A DNA stretch of 64,000 nucleotides from Amphritea pacifica (GTDB lineage Bacteria; Pseudomonadota; Gammaproteobacteria; Pseudomonadales; Balneatricaceae): positions 62,001 to 126,000 of the forward strand of contig NZ_JAFFZO010000002.1 in NCBI RefSeq assembly GCF_016924145.1, given 5' to 3'. A program made the translations under genes and the position numbers. Positions 63,852 to 64,000 of this stretch are shown here, piece after piece. The stretch's first letter is position 1. Each line of letters starts with the position of its first letter. The notes under the pieces were generated by a model. It made no database searches, was not told the DNA's origin, and saw only the letters and a program-made list of their open reading frames with translations.

Positions 63852-64000
63852 TTGTTTCACTTCATTCTTAATTCATCCCGGCAGTCGAAGAAAGTAATCT
63901 TTGTTGTTTTTGATCTGTTAGTCCTGCCGCTATGTTGTTGGCTGAGTTATGCACTCCGTTATGGGGACTGGACAGCCATGGGTTTTGTTCACTGGCCCGC
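63852..64000 (+). CDS. WbpM/CapD-like NDP-sugar 4,6-dehydratase, N-terminal part (3' truncated)
   Basis: The frame is open from TTG 63852 to the window end, with AGAAGGA 7 bases upstream. The visible 49 residues include a hydrophobic helix (KKVIFVVFDLLVLPLCCWLS, then YALRYGDW), the hallmark start of WbpM/CapD-type membrane-anchored UDP-GlcNAc 4,6-dehydratases. The catalytic part lies outside the window, so this is a positional and N-terminal call only. Confidence 0.7.
   Translation, partial: MFHFILNSSRQSKKVIFVVFDLLVLPLCCWLSYALRYGDWTAMGFVHWP

Overview
The window comes from a polarly flagellated marine-type gammaproteobacterium, most likely Oceanospirillales/Pseudomonas-related. The evidence is gene order and protein similarity: a Pseudomonas-style fliE-to-fliA late flagellar cluster with fleN and flhF, then cheYZAB-motCD-parC-parP, ccmA-I, zipA-ligA, bifunctional mnmC and an O-antigen locus. 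This placement rests on synteny and recognised motifs, not a database search. No rRNA, tRNA, CRISPR array, insertion sequence or integrase was seen, and no gene-free gap exceeds 300 bases.

Layout. (1) 1-1110: the 3' end of a DUF294 nucleotidyltransferase-like gene and a DEDDh exonuclease, closed by a terminator-like hairpin. (2) 1095-20335: flagellar export, basal body and switch genes fliEFGHIJKLMNOPQR-flhBAF-fleN-fliA. They are tightly packed, and sigma-54 type promoter matches lie before fliE, before flhA and, more weakly, before fliK. (3) 20397-29313: cheY, cheZ, cheA, cheB, the stator pair motCD, the ParC/ParP polar array positioning pair and a DUF2802 gene; no canonical cheW or cheR is present. 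(4) 29335-31170, minus strand: a FliK-like gene followed by a stand-alone FlhB C-domain gene. (5) 31325-38351: the complete cytochrome c maturation operon ccmABCDEFGHI, including a 58-residue ccmD. (6) 38421-46725: zipA, ligA, a degenerate transglycosylase-like lipoprotein, a YheU-family gene, a DUF4126 membrane protein, then a CBS-domain gene and mnmC on the minus strand. (7) 46863-64000: a surface polysaccharide locus with rfbBDAC (dTDP-rhamnose), a DegT/VioA-like aminotransferase, WbqC, a sulfotransferase-like protein, a Wzx flippase, five glycosyltransferases, two hexapeptide acyltransferases, two epimerase/reductases, an initiating phosphoglycosyl transferase and the start of a WbpM-like dehydratase. 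From about 51 kb to 62 kb the DNA is visibly AT-rich compared with the rest, as expected for exchanged O-antigen genes.

How the genes work together. Parts 2-4 build, place, number and steer a polar flagellum: FlhF/FleN set site and number, FliA drives late genes, the Che proteins control switching and ParC/ParP put the arrays at the pole. Part 5 attaches haem to c-type cytochromes. Part 7 makes activated sugars, starts the repeat unit on undecaprenyl phosphate, extends and decorates it, and flips it across the inner membrane.

Most interesting observations: CheA appears to lack a globular P2 domain and instead carries a linker array of acidic EF-D-x-LL motifs that look like the CheY-binding peptides of FliM and CheZ encoded nearby. 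There is also a structured leader downstream of the flhA sigma-54 promoter, long poly-G tracts in adjacent O-antigen genes, and a lipoprotein that seems to have lost the catalytic glutamate of its lytic transglycosylase relatives.
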